From positions 4,033,437 to 4,097,436 of the forward strand of contig NZ_CP117849.1 in assembly GCF_026151165.2 (NCBI RefSeq): DNA of 64,000 bases, written 5' to 3'. The notes under the pieces are model-generated. The model had not been told where the DNA came from, did no database searches, and saw nothing but the letters and a program-made list of their open reading frames with translations. This stretch comes from Cryobacterium sp. SO2. GTDB taxonomy: Bacteria; Actinomycetota; Actinomycetes; Actinomycetales; Microbacteriaceae. The position numbers and the translations under genes are program-made. Shown here one piece after another: positions 33,282-42,285 of the stretch. The first letter of the stretch is position 1. Each line of letters opens with the position of its first letter.

Positions 33282-34660
33282 GTCCTCTACCCCCGCAGGT
33301 CCTCAGTCCACTCGACGGCCGCTACCAGGCCGCCGTCACCGAACTGGGCGAGCACCTGTCAGAGGCCGGACTCAACCGGGCACGGGTCAAGGTCGAGGTG
33401 GAGTGGTTGATCACCCTCACCGACCGCAGCCTGTTCGGATCCGCCCCGCTCAGCGCCGACCAGAAGAGTGGCCTCAGGGCCCTGGTCACCGATTTCGGCC
33501 AGGCCGAGATCGACGAACTGGCCGCCCTGGAGGCCGTCACCCGGCACGACGTGAAGGCCGTGGAGTACCTCGTGCGCCGCCGTCTCGTGCCGCTCGGACT
33601 GGAGTCGATCAGCGAGCTCACCCACTTCGCCGCCACCAGCGAGGACATCAACAATCTCGCCTACGCGCTCACGGTCTCCGAGGCCGTCCGCGAGGTCTGG
33701 CTGCCCAAGCTGCGCACCCTCGTCGGTGCCCTCCGCGCACTGTCCACCGACTACCGGGCCGATGCCATGCTGGCCCGCACGCACGGCCAGCCTGCCACGC
33801 CCACCACCATGGGCAAGGAGCTGGCGGTGTTCGTCTACAGGCTGGAGCGCATCCAGAAGCAGATCGAGGCCAACGAGTACCTCGGCAAGTTCAGCGGTGC
33901 CACCGGCACTTTCGCCGCGCACGTCGCCGCGGACCCGACCGTGGACTGGCCCGCGGTGTCCCGCGAGTTCGTGGAGGGACTCGGCCTGGGCTGGAACCCG
34001 CTGACCACCCAGATCGAGTCGCACGACTGGCAGGCCGAGCTGTACGGCAAGGTGTCGCACGCCAACCGAGTGCTGCACAACCTCGCTACCGACATCTGGA
34101 CCTACATCTCCATCGGCTACTTCCGCCAGGTGCCCCAGGCCGGGGCCACCGGGTCGTCGACCATGCCGCACAAGATCAACCCGATCCGGTTCGAGAACGC
34201 CGAGGCCAACCTGGAGCTCTCCAGCGCCCTGCTGGATTCGCTGGCGGCCACCCTCGTCACCTCCCGGCTGCAGCGGGACCTCACCGACTCCACCACCCAG
34301 CGCAACATCGGCGTCGGCTTCGGCCACTCGCTGCTCGCGCTGGACAACCTGGTGCGGGGCCTGGGCGAAATCGACCTGGATCGCGAGCTGCTCGCGCACG
34401 ACCTGGACACCAACTGGGAGATCCTCGGCGAGGCCATCCAGACCGTCATCCGCGCTGAGGTCAGCGCCGGCCGCTCCACCATCGCCGACCCGTACGCGCT
34501 GCTGAAGGAGCTCACCCGCGGCAAGCGCATCAACCGCGCCGATCTGGTGGCCTTCGTGCAGGACCTGGAGATCGGCGACGCCGCCAAGGCGCGCCTGCTC
34601 GAGCTGACGCCGGGCGGCTACGTCGGCCTGGCCGACCCGCTGGTGGACTACCTGGGCTGA
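33278..34660 (+). CDS. purB: Adenylosuccinate lyase
   Basis: 460 residues. Cleaves adenylosuccinate and SAICAR in purine synthesis. Marks include LSPLDGRYQ at the start, HFAATSEDINNLAYA, ARTHGQPATPTTMGKE (catalytic His) and the fumarase/lyase signature GSSTMPHKINPIRFENAE, in which the Ser acts as base. The start ATG overlaps the phosphatase stop, so the two genes are translationally coupled although functionally unrelated. Full length compared with the E. coli-type enzyme (456 residues). Confidence 0.97.
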   Translation: MSPLPPQVLSPLDGRYQAAVTELGEHLSEAGLNRARVKVEVEWLITLTDRSLFGSAPLSADQKSGLRALVTDFGQAEIDELAALEAVTRHDVKAVEYLVRRRLVPLGLESISELTHFAATSEDINNLAYALTVSEAVREVWLPKLRTLVGALRALSTDYRADAMLARTHGQPATPTTMGKELAVFVYRLERIQKQIEANEYLGKFSGATGTFAAHVAADPTVDWPAVSREFVEGLGLGWNPLTTQIESHDWQAELYGKVSHANRVLHNLATDIWTYISIGYFRQVPQAGATGSSTMPHKINPIRFENAEANLELSSALLDSLAATLVTSRLQRDLTDSTTQRNIGVGFGHSLLALDNLVRGLGEIDLDRELLAHDLDTNWEILGEAIQTVIRAEVSAGRSTIADPYALLKELTRGKRINRADLVAFVQDLEIGDAAKARLLELTPGGYVGLADPLVDYLG

Positions 34661-34677
34661 GAGCCCCGTCGCCGGGC

Positions 34678-34726
34678 ACCCGGGAGCGTCAGCTCCCGGG
34701 TTGCCACCGGCGCGCTCGCGCGCCGG
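34678..34726. terminator. Two adjacent perfect hairpins after purB
   Basis: First hairpin: ACCCGGGAGC (34678-34687) and GCTCCCGGGT (34692-34701), loop GTCA. Second: CCGGCGCG (34707-34714) and CGCGCCGG (34719-34726), loop CTCG. Both are perfect. They lie between convergent genes and would terminate in both directions. Confidence 0.75.
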
Positions 34727-34756
34727 CCCACCACGACACCGCGCTGCTGCCGCGGG

Positions 34757-35026
34757 TCAGTGGCCCTTGGCCTCGCCGCTCTGGTTCTGCTCGTCGAGGT
34801 CGCTCTTCTCGGCCGCTGTGGGCTTCATGCCCAGGGCGAGCATCGCGATGACGACGAGGGCGATGATGAAGGTGATCCCGAGGGCGATCGAAGACAGCGC
34901 CCAGTTGCGGGTGGCCAGCAAGATGGTCAGGCCCACGAAGAGGCCCATCGCGCCGGAGATTGCGACGAGCTCGACAGGCTTGAGGATCTCGGACCTGGTG
35001 GGCTTGTGCGGAGTGTTCTGGGTCAC
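34757..35026 (-). CDS. Small two-helix membrane protein
   Basis: 89 residues. Two hydrophobic segments: LVAISGAMGLFVGLTILLAT and ALSSIALGITFIIALVVIAML. Both ends are hydrophilic (KSDLDEQNQSGEAKGH at the C-terminus). The GTG start overlaps the stop of the DUF308 gene by four bases, so they are a coupled pair. I do not recognise the family beyond a conserved actinobacterial membrane protein. Confidence 0.75.
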   Translation of the reverse strand: MTQNTPHKPTRSEILKPVELVAISGAMGLFVGLTILLATRNWALSSIALGITFIIALVVIAMLALGMKPTAAEKSDLDEQNQSGEAKGH

Positions 35027-35616
35027 GGGGTGTCCGAATCTGTGGAGGAGGAAGCCAGGCCGCGTCGCGCATCCACGCCGGCGATGGCGAGGTAGACGCC
35101 GACGATCGCCAGGTAGGCGCCGAGCAGCCCCACCGAGACCACGGCGTGCGGCGGGAGGAGCAGGAACGTGAGTGCGAGGACCGCGGTGAAAATGCCCACG
35201 ATGAGCAGGTCGCGGGCGACCTGGTTGCGCGCGGTGCGATCGCGGGCACGCAGCCGGATGCCCGCGAACAGCTCGAGCATGCCGGTGACGGCCGCCCACA
35301 CCGAGACGAGGTAGAGGAAGAAGCCCAGACCGCCGGCGTTCAGGAGGAGGGCGAGGACACCGGCGACAACGCCGACGACGCCCTGCAGCACGAAGAGGGT
35401 GCGGTCCCTGGCGTCTCGCACCGTGAGCCAGCTGAGCCCGGCGATGACCAGCCCGCTGACCAGGGCGAAGGCGCCGAAGACAAGCAGGCCGAACTGCGCG
35501 GAGTGGTTGGCGTTGAACGTGATCAGGGCCGCGGGCACCAGCGCCACGACGGCGCGCGCCACGGGAACGGTCCAGAACCGGGTGCCGATGACGGCTGCTG
35601 CCGGGGCATGCGCCAC
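35023..35616 (-). CDS. HdeD/DUF308-like membrane protein
   Basis: 197 residues, about six membrane helices, with the DUF308 pattern: ALITFNANHSAQFGLLVFGAFALVSGL, then DRTLFVLQGVVGVVAGVLALL and a similar second half (SVWAAVTGMLELFAGIRLR, LIVGIFTAVLALTFLLLPP). HdeD-like proteins are linked to acid resistance in enterobacteria, but most members are uncharacterised. Starts at ATG 35616 and is coupled to the small membrane protein downstream. Confidence 0.78.
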   Translation of the reverse strand: MAHAPAAAVIGTRFWTVPVARAVVALVPAALITFNANHSAQFGLLVFGAFALVSGLVIAGLSWLTVRDARDRTLFVLQGVVGVVAGVLALLLNAGGLGFFLYLVSVWAAVTGMLELFAGIRLRARDRTARNQVARDLLIVGIFTAVLALTFLLLPPHAVVSVGLLGAYLAIVGVYLAIAGVDARRGLASSSTDSDTP

Positions 35617-35760
35617 GCGGGCACCTCTTTCGTCGCAGGGAGTGCTTCCAGTCTACGCGGCGGCTCCGGCCCATCCGCTGCGCGGGGCGTGTCGGCCGGG
35701 CACCTGCCCGTTGCGGGGAGGGAGGCCGGGGACTACGGTCGGGCAGGTTAGGGGGTCTCC
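35617..35760. promoter_or_regulatory. Divergent gap before the HEAT-repeat gene
   Basis: 144 bases between divergent genes. GGACTACGGT at about 35731-35740 could be a -10 element for the plus-strand gene. Nothing else is clear. Confidence 0.25.
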
Positions 35761-36546
35761 ATGGGTGAGGCAGGTACACCGGTCAGGTCGGCAGTCGCGG
35801 GAGCGGGTGACCCTCTGGCCGCGCTGAGCGATCTGTGCGCGGGGTCACCGGATGCGGTGCCCGCCTACCTCGGCGCCCACTCGGGGCTGCCGGGACCGCG
35901 GGCCAACCTGCCCCTCGCCGATGCGTTCGCGGCCACAGCCCCGGTCGCACTGATCTGGAGCCTGGCGGAATCGCCGGACGAGTTCCTGGCCTTCTGCGGC
36001 ACAGAGGGACTTGGGCGGTTGGTTCTGGATCCCGCCGAGCGTACGTCCGCCCTCGCGGCACTCCGCCGGGCGGCCGGCGACGAACGGTGGCGGGTGCGGG
36101 AGGGCGCCGCCCGCGCCCTGCAGCTGGTCGGGGATGTCGATCCGGCCCTGCTACACCGCGTGGTCGACGAGTGGTCCGCTGTGCCGGATGCCTGGCTGGC
36201 TCGGGCCGGCGTCGCCGCGATCTGCGAGCCGCGCCTGCTGCACACCGAGGGCGCCCAGACGCTGGCCCTGCGCGTCTGCGATGCTGCGACCGCGCTGCTG
36301 CTGAGCGGCGGTGAGATCGTGCAGGATCCGGCCCGCGCGAAGGAGGCGCACCGGGTGTTGCGCCAGGCCCTCGGTTACGGCTGGAGCGTGGCGATCGCCG
36401 CGAGCCCGGAGGCCGGCCTGGCCGCGTTCCGGGTGCTGGCGGCCTCTGACGACCCCGACGCCCGGTGGATTGTGCGGTCGAACCTCACCAAGGCGCGGTT
36501 GCGCTCGGTGCTCGCCGAACACAACCTCTGGGGCGTCCTCGGCTGA
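35761..36546 (+). CDS. HEAT-repeat-like helical protein
   Basis: 261 residues, almost wholly alpha-helical and Ala/Leu/Arg-rich. Repeated helical pairs are visible around ALAALRRAAGDERWRVREGA, ARALQLVGDVDPALLHRVVD and LRQALGYGWSVAIAASPEAG, the second ending in DPDARWIVRSNLTKARL. These resemble HEAT repeats, which are protein-binding scaffolds. No catalytic motif is visible. It stands alone and is followed by a near-perfect palindrome. Confidence 0.7.
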   Translation: MGEAGTPVRSAVAGAGDPLAALSDLCAGSPDAVPAYLGAHSGLPGPRANLPLADAFAATAPVALIWSLAESPDEFLAFCGTEGLGRLVLDPAERTSALAALRRAAGDERWRVREGAARALQLVGDVDPALLHRVVDEWSAVPDAWLARAGVAAICEPRLLHTEGAQTLALRVCDAATALLLSGGEIVQDPARAKEAHRVLRQALGYGWSVAIAASPEAGLAAFRVLAASDDPDARWIVRSNLTKARLRSVLAEHNLWGVLG

Positions 36547-36563
36547 TCCCGCCCGAGTGCTCG

Positions 36564-36620
36564 CGACTTGCCGCAAAGCGCCCCTTCACGGCTCGTGAGG
36601 GGGCGCTTTGCGGCAAGTCG
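36564..36620. repeat. Near-perfect 27-base palindrome, GCGGCAAGTCG family (copy 3)
   Basis: Arms 36564-36590 and 36594-36620 pair over 27 bases with one mismatch and a 3-base loop (GCT). The arm starts CGACTTGCCGCAAAGCGCCC. It lies between the convergent HEAT and pntB genes, so it may serve as a terminator, but the same sequence at 22076 shows that it is a dispersed element. Confidence 0.85.
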
Positions 36621-36626
36621 GCGGGG

Positions 36627-38000
36627 TTATAACGCGTTGACGGCGCCGAGCACCTTGGTGAGTGAGTCTTTCGCGTCACCGAACAGCAGCGTGGTCTTCG
36701 GATCGAAGAGGAGCTCGTTCTCGATGCCGGCGAACCCGGGACGCATGGACCGCTTGAGGAACACGATCTGGCGGCCTTCCTCAACCTCGAGGATCGGCAT
36801 CCCGTAGATCGGCGAGCCGGGCGAGGTCTTGGCGGCCGGGTTGACCACATCGTTCGCGCCGACGACGAGCACGACATCGGTGTTCTTGAACTCGGGGTTG
36901 ACCTCGGCCATTTCCTTGAGCGACTCGTAGGGCACATTGGCCTCGGCGAGGAGCACGTTCATGTGCCCCGGCATCCGGCCTGCGACGGGGTGGATCGCGA
37001 AGTCCACCTCAACACCGCGCGCCTCGAGGGTCGTGGCGAGCTCGGCGATGGTGTGCTGGCCCTGGGCCACGGCCAGACCATAGCCGGGCACGATGACGAC
37101 CCGCTGCGCGTAGGCGAGCATCACGGCCACGTCTTCGGGGTTGGAGGAGCGCACCGGGCGGTCGCTCTGCACCGTGGAGCCGGCGGTCGAGCCGCCGCGG
37201 AAGGCGCCGAACATGATGCCGCTCACGCCGCGGCCCATTGCGGAGGCCATGGCACGGGTGAGGATCGTACCGCTGGCACCGACGAGGGTACCGGCGACCA
37301 CGAGCAGCACGTTGTCCAGGACCACGCCGGATGCGGCGACCGCGAGGCCGGTGAAGGCGTTCAGCAGGGAGATGACGATGGGCACGTCGGCACCGCCGAC
37401 CGGCAGCACCAGCAGCAGTCCGACGGCAAGTCCGATCACGAGGAGCAGCAGCGCCCAGCCGGTCGAGCCGGTGGCGACGACAACGCCGCCGACGACGATG
37501 GCCGCGACGGCCGCGAGGCTCATGACCCATTTCATGCCGGGGAAGACGACCGGGCGGGTGGTGATGAGTTCCTGCAGCTTGGCCACGGTGATCGCGGATC
37601 CGGCGAACGACACCGCTCCGACGATCATGGTGAACACCACGGCCACGAGCACCCAGGGGCCGTCGCTGTGGCCCAGTTCGAGCATCGCCACGAGCGCGGC
37701 AGCGCCGCCGCCGACGCCGTTGAACAGTGCGACGAGTTGGGGCATCTGGGTCATCTGCACCCGGCGGGAGATGGGTGCCGCGATCGCGGCACCGATGACG
37801 ATCGCCAGGATGATGTACGGGATGTTGTCGAGCTTGGCCGACAGGAACACGGTGAGCACGGCGAGGGTGGCGCCGGCAGCGCCGATCAGGTTGCCCCGTC
37901 TGGCGGTCTTGGGTGAGCTCAGTCCCTTGAGGGCGAGGATGAAGCAGACGGCCGCGACCAGGTAGAGCAGTGCGGTCCACTCGGCTGACAGGAGGCTCAT
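36627..38000 (-). CDS. pntB: NAD(P) transhydrogenase beta subunit
   Basis: 457 residues. The N-terminal ~280 are membrane helices (domain II), starting SAEWTALLYLVAAVCFILAL. The C-terminal ~180 form the NADP-binding domain III: VVIVPGYGLAVAQGQHTIAEL, GRMPGHMNVLLAEANVPY, VLVVGANDVVNPAA and VEEGRQIVFLKRSM. It couples hydride transfer between NADH and NADP to proton flow. Starts at ATG 38000, overlapping the small subunit stop (ATGA). Full length. Confidence 0.96.
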   Translation of the reverse strand: MSLLSAEWTALLYLVAAVCFILALKGLSSPKTARRGNLIGAAGATLAVLTVFLSAKLDNIPYIILAIVIGAAIAAPISRRVQMTQMPQLVALFNGVGGGAAALVAMLELGHSDGPWVLVAVVFTMIVGAVSFAGSAITVAKLQELITTRPVVFPGMKWVMSLAAVAAIVVGGVVVATGSTGWALLLLVIGLAVGLLLVLPVGGADVPIVISLLNAFTGLAVAASGVVLDNVLLVVAGTLVGASGTILTRAMASAMGRGVSGIMFGAFRGGSTAGSTVQSDRPVRSSNPEDVAVMLAYAQRVVIVPGYGLAVAQGQHTIAELATTLEARGVEVDFAIHPVAGRMPGHMNVLLAEANVPYESLKEMAEVNPEFKNTDVVLVVGANDVVNPAAKTSPGSPIYGMPILEVEEGRQIVFLKRSMRPGFAGIENELLFDPKTTLLFGDAKDSLTKVLGAVNAL

Positions 38001-38305
38001 TTGGTGGTGTCCTTCGGGGTGGCGGCGGGCTTCCGGCCGCGGAACATGCCCAGCATCCGGTCGGTGACGACGAAGCCGCCGACGAGGTTGGCGGTGGCGA
38101 GGGCGACGGCGAGCAGGGCCACGACGATCAGCCACGGGTCATCGAGCTGCCCGGCGACGATGATCGCGCCGATCAGGATGATGCCGTGGATGGCGTTGGC
38201 GCCGCTCATCAGCGGGGTGTGCAGGGTGCTGGACACCTTGGAGACCACCTCGAAGCCGACGAAGACGGTCAAGACGATGACCGTGAGGAGAGTGATCGGA
38301 TCCAT
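37997..38305 (-). CDS. pntAB: NAD(P) transhydrogenase alpha subunit, membrane part (PntAb)
   Basis: 102 residues with three helices: LLTVIVLTVFVGFEVVSKVS, LMSGANAIHGIILIGAIIVA and VVALLAVALATANLVGGFVV. This is the membrane part that is fused to the alpha subunit in E. coli but separate in many actinobacteria and Rhodospirillum-type enzymes. It overlaps genes on both sides, as expected for a three-gene operon. Confidence 0.94.
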   Translation of the reverse strand: MDPITLLTVIVLTVFVGFEVVSKVSSTLHTPLMSGANAIHGIILIGAIIVAGQLDDPWLIVVALLAVALATANLVGGFVVTDRMLGMFRGRKPAATPKDTTK

Positions 38306-39447
38306 CAGTTCTTTCCTTCCAGCGCGGCGGCGGTCGGTGCGTGGCGCACCTCGCCGTCGGCGGTGAGACAGGCGCCGGCGACGACCTCGTCGGTGAAGTC
38401 GGGAACGACCTGGCCGTCGGTGATCATCAGCGCGAGCAGGTTGGCGACGTTCTTGGCGTACAGCCTGGACGCATCCGAGGCCATCGCGGAGGCGGCGTCC
38501 CGCATGCCGACGAGGGTGACGACACCGTCTCCGGCCGTGGTGGGCACGAGCTGGTCGACCCCGGGGAGCACGCCCTCGACGTTGCCGCCGGTTTCGGCGG
38601 CGAGGTCGACGACCACGGAGCCGGCCGGCATCGCCGCGACCATCTCCCGGGTGACTAGGAGCGGGGCGGGACGGCCGGGGATCGCGGCAGTGGTGATGAG
38701 CACATCCGCCTTGGCCACGTGGGGGGCGAGCAGCTCCCGCTGGCGCACGGCGCGGTCTTCGGCCAGCTCGGTGGCGTAGCCGCCGGCGCCTTCGACGGCG
38801 TCCAGGTCGAGGGTGATGAAGGTGCCACCCATCGAGGTGACCTCGTCGGCGGAGGCCGGGCGCACGTCATAGGCGGAGACCCGCGCGCCCAACCGCTTGG
38901 CGGTACCGATGGCCTGCAGTCCGGCAACGCCGGCGCCGAGCACGAGCACCCGGGCGGGCGGGATGGTGCCGGCCGCGGTCATGTAGAGCGGGAAGAAGCG
39001 CGGGAAACGGATGGTGGCCTCGAGCACGGCCCGGTACCCGGCGACGAGCGCCTGTGAGGTGAGCGCGTCCATCGACTGGGCCCGGGAGATGCGCGGCACG
39101 AGTTCGAGGGCGAAGGCGGTGACCTTCGCGGCGGCCAGCGCGGCCACGGTGGGGAGTTCAGACGCTGGAGAGGCCAGGCCGACGGTGATGGTGCCCGCGG
39201 GTAGCGTGGCGGCCAGGGCGGGACTGAGCGGACGCACGTGGCAGAGCACGTCGAACGCTGTCGCGTCGAAGTCTGCCACGAGGTGCGCGCCGGCCTTGTC
39301 ATAGGCGGCGTCGGAATACCCGGACGCGAGCCCGGCGCCGGCTTCGACGGTGACGTCGACCCCGAGTCCTGTGAGTTGGGTCACCGTCTCCGGTGTTGCT
39401 GCGACGCGCTTCTCGCCGTCGCGGCGTTCACGCCCAATGCCAACCTT
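38305..39447 (-). CDS. pntAA: NAD(P) transhydrogenase alpha subunit, NAD-binding part (PntAa)
   Basis: 380 residues. The N-terminus KVGIGRERRDGEKRVAATPE and the Rossmann fold VLVLGAGVAGLQAIGTAKRL followed by AYDVRP are typical of alanine dehydrogenase/PntAa proteins, as is the ADVLITTAAIPGRPAPLLVT segment. It binds NAD(H). GTG 39447 was chosen because AAGGAG lies nine bases upstream and PntA proteins start just before this motif; an upstream GTG (39480) would add 11 residues. First gene of the pntAa-pntAb-pntB operon. Confidence 0.93.
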   Translation of the reverse strand, partial: KVGIGRERRDGEKRVAATPETVTQLTGLGVDVTVEAGAGLASGYSDAAYDKAGAHLVADFDATAFDVLCHVRPLSPALAATLPAGTITVGLASPASELPTVAALAAAKVTAFALELVPRISRAQSMDALTSQALVAGYRAVLEATIRFPRFFPLYMTAAGTIPPARVLVLGAGVAGLQAIGTAKRLGARVSAYDVRPASADEVTSMGGTFITLDLDAVEGAGGYATELAEDRAVRQRELLAPHVAKADVLITTAAIPGRPAPLLVTREMVAAMPAGSVVVDLAAETGGNVEGVLPGVDQLVPTTAGDGVVTLVGMRDAASAMASDASRLYAKNVANLLALMITDGQVVPDFTDEVVAGACLTADGEVRHAPTAAALEGKN

Positions 39448-39695
39448 CACGAGCAACCACTCCTTTGACGCATCTGCCACCGGACGAGTGAAACGGGGTC
39501 GTTCGCGCGTCCCAGGGCGATCTCACTTCGTAGCGTACCGCCGGGCTTTCCCGGCCCGACACGGTTTTCCGGGCCGAAGGTCCCTGCCGGGCTGGCCAGC
39601 CGCTGGCTCGCTGAGTTCGTCATGTCGGCCCAGAGTCGAGGCTCGGTACCTGCGACACGTGAGCACACACCCCCCAAACGCGACAGACTGAGGAC

Positions 39696-42254
39696 GTGAC
39701 CCGTCTTTCGTTCGATCCGTCCAGACTCGGTCGCGGGCTCGCATTCGCCTCGGCGATCGGTGATCTGAGTGCTGCGCTTGATCGGAGCCGCTCCGTGGTC
39801 GTCAGCGCGCCGCCGGGCACGGGAAAGACCACACTCGTGCCGCCCATCCTCGCCGATCGGGTTCCGGGTCGTGTGATCGTCACTCAGCCACGCCGGGTCG
39901 CTGCCCGCGCTGCCGCCCGACGACTCGCGCAGTTGGACGGATCCCCTCTCGGCTCCCGCGTCGGATACACCGTCCGTGGCGAACGCCAGGTGAGTCCATC
40001 CACCCTGATCGAGTTCGTCACCGCCGGCGTGCTTCTGCGCCGCCTGCTTGATGACCCTGGTCTCGACGGGGTCGGCGCGGTCATCATCGACGAGGTGCAC
40101 GAACGTGCTCTGGAGACGGATTTGCTGATCGGGCTGCTCGGCGAGGTCCGCGAGCTGCGCGACGACCTCGTCCTCATCGCGATGTCCGCGACCCTCGACG
40201 CCGAGAGGTTCGCCACAATTCTCGGTACGGATACGTGCCCGGCCCCGATCGTGACCCAGAGCGCACCGGCCCATCCGCTCGAGGTGCGCTGGGTGCCCTG
40301 TCCCACACCTCGACTGGATGAGCGGGGGGTCACCTGGGCTTTCCTCGACCACGTCGCGAGCACCGCGGTTGCCGCACACCGCACCCTCGTGCGCACCGAT
40401 CCGGCCGCCGATGCTCTTGTCTTCGCGCCGGGTGCGCGTGAGGTCTCCGAGATCGCCGGACGCATCCGTGGTCTCGCCGCCGAGTTCGACGTGCGGGAAC
40501 TGCACGGCCAGATCCCCGCCGCAGAGCAGGATACGGTGATCAGTGGGCGGAGCCCCGATGCTGCGGCACGGATCATCGTCACGACGTCACTGGCCGAATC
40601 CTCTCTGACCGTGCCCGGCGTACGCCTGGTCGTCGACACCTGCCTGTCTCGTGCTCCGCAGCGGGATGCTGCGCGCGGCATGAGCGGTCTCGTCACCGGC
40701 CCGACGCCCAAGGCCTCCGCCATCCAGCGCTCGGGGCGCGCCACCCGGCAGGGGCCGGGCGTCGTGGTCCGCTGCGTCGACGAGCGCACCTTCGCCACGG
40801 CGCCGTCGCACGCTGCCCCCGAGATCCAGGCGGCAGATCTCACCGATGCAGCCCTGCTCCTCGCATGCTGGGGCGCCCCAGGCGGCGTGGGCCTGCGGCT
40901 GGTCGATCCGCTCCCGTCTGGCAGCCTGGGCGACGCCCTCGCCGCGTTGCGTGGGCTCGGCGCGATCGATGCCGATGGCCGCGCCACCGACGAAGGGCGA
41001 GCCCTCGCCCGCATCCCGACAGCTCCGCGCCTCGCCCGTGCACTGCGCACCGGGAGTGATCTGGTCGGCGGGCGCACAGCAGCCGAAGTCATCGCGCTGC
41101 TCGCAGGTGACCTCCGCGTTCACGACGGAGACGCCCAGGCCACTCTCAACGCGCTGCGCACTGGACGAAGCCCGGATGCCCGCCGATGGGAGCAGGAGGT
41201 CCGCCGTCTCGAGCGCTTCGCCGGGGCGATTAACACGGCGCGAGGAGGCGCTGATCAGACCGGACTGATCATCGCGCTCGCCTTTCCCACGTGGATCGCC
41301 CGCCGCGTCGATCAATCGCCGAATGGCGCAACCTTCCTCCTAGCCTCCGGCACCCGTGCCGGGATCACCGGTCCGCTCGCGAGTGCCGACTGGTTGGCGG
41401 TGGCCGACGTGACTCGCGCACAGGGTCGAGCGGCCGCGGGAACCGGAGCACTCATCCGCTCTGCCGCCGTCATCTCCGAGAACCAGGCGGAGCAGGTGGC
41501 GCCCCATCTCTGCACAGACCGGGTCGAAGCACGGTTCGTGGACGGGCGCGTTGTCGCGCGTCGTGAACGTCGGATTGGCGCGATCATTCGCTCGTCCGTG
41601 CCGGTGCGCGTACCGGCGGACGATGGCGGACGGGATGCCGTGCGCCGCGCCGTCACAGCGCACGGCCTCGGAGTGTTCATCTGGTCAGACGCCGCGGACG
41701 CTCTGCGGCGTCGCCTCGCGTTGCTGCATCGCGAGCTCGGATCGCCCTGGCCGGATGTCTCAGACACCGTTCTGCTCGCTACGCTCGATTCCTGGCTCGG
41801 CCCCGAGCTGTCAGACCTGGCCGCCGGCACTCCGGCCGGGCGCATCGACCTTGCCCCTGCGCTCCGCCGTACCCTGCCGTGGCCGGCCGCGGTCGACCTC
41901 GATGCTCTGGTTCCGGAACGTCTCCAGGTTCCCAGCGGTTCGCATGTCCGTCTCAGCTACCCACCCGCCGATGATTCGTCGGCTCGTCCCGTTGTGGCTG
42001 TGAAACTCCAGGAATGCTTCGGATGGGCAGAGACCCCACGAATCGTCGGAGGACGAGTGCCGGTGTTGTTCCACTTGCTTTCCCCCGCCGGGCATCCCCT
42101 TGCCGTGACCGACGACCTCGCATCCTTCTGGGCAGGTCCGTACTCGCAGGTGCGAGCGGAGATGCGCGGACGCTACCAGAAGCACCCCTGGCCGGAGGAC
42201 CCCTGGTCCGCCGTACCCACCCGGCACACCACGCGCCGCGCTGCCCTGGGCTAG
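39696..42254 (+). CDS. hrpB: ATP-dependent RNA helicase HrpB
   Basis: 852 residues. DEAH-box helicase: Walker A is SAPPGTGKTTLVPP, motif II IIDEVHERALE, motif III AMSATLDAERF, then VTTSLAESSLTVPGV (motif V) and QRSGRATRQGPG (motif VI). The HrpB C-terminal region is present (PWPAAVDLDALVPERLQVPS, RYQKHPWPEDPWSAVP). It is the full-length HrpB family; its cellular role is unclear in most bacteria. GTG start at 39696. It stands between pnt and dnaB on the opposite strand, with no operon partner. Confidence 0.93.
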   Translation: MTRLSFDPSRLGRGLAFASAIGDLSAALDRSRSVVVSAPPGTGKTTLVPPILADRVPGRVIVTQPRRVAARAAARRLAQLDGSPLGSRVGYTVRGERQVSPSTLIEFVTAGVLLRRLLDDPGLDGVGAVIIDEVHERALETDLLIGLLGEVRELRDDLVLIAMSATLDAERFATILGTDTCPAPIVTQSAPAHPLEVRWVPCPTPRLDERGVTWAFLDHVASTAVAAHRTLVRTDPAADALVFAPGAREVSEIAGRIRGLAAEFDVRELHGQIPAAEQDTVISGRSPDAAARIIVTTSLAESSLTVPGVRLVVDTCLSRAPQRDAARGMSGLVTGPTPKASAIQRSGRATRQGPGVVVRCVDERTFATAPSHAAPEIQAADLTDAALLLACWGAPGGVGLRLVDPLPSGSLGDALAALRGLGAIDADGRATDEGRALARIPTAPRLARALRTGSDLVGGRTAAEVIALLAGDLRVHDGDAQATLNALRTGRSPDARRWEQEVRRLERFAGAINTARGGADQTGLIIALAFPTWIARRVDQSPNGATFLLASGTRAGITGPLASADWLAVADVTRAQGRAAAGTGALIRSAAVISENQAEQVAPHLCTDRVEARFVDGRVVARRERRIGAIIRSSVPVRVPADDGGRDAVRRAVTAHGLGVFIWSDAADALRRRLALLHRELGSPWPDVSDTVLLATLDSWLGPELSDLAAGTPAGRIDLAPALRRTLPWPAAVDLDALVPERLQVPSGSHVRLSYPPADDSSARPVVAVKLQECFGWAETPRIVGGRVPVLFHLLSPAGHPLAVTDDLASFWAGPYSQVRAEMRGRYQKHPWPEDPWSAVPTRHTTRRAALG

Positions 42255-42285
42255 GGCCGCGACACACCCTGCGGTCGGCTGACAG

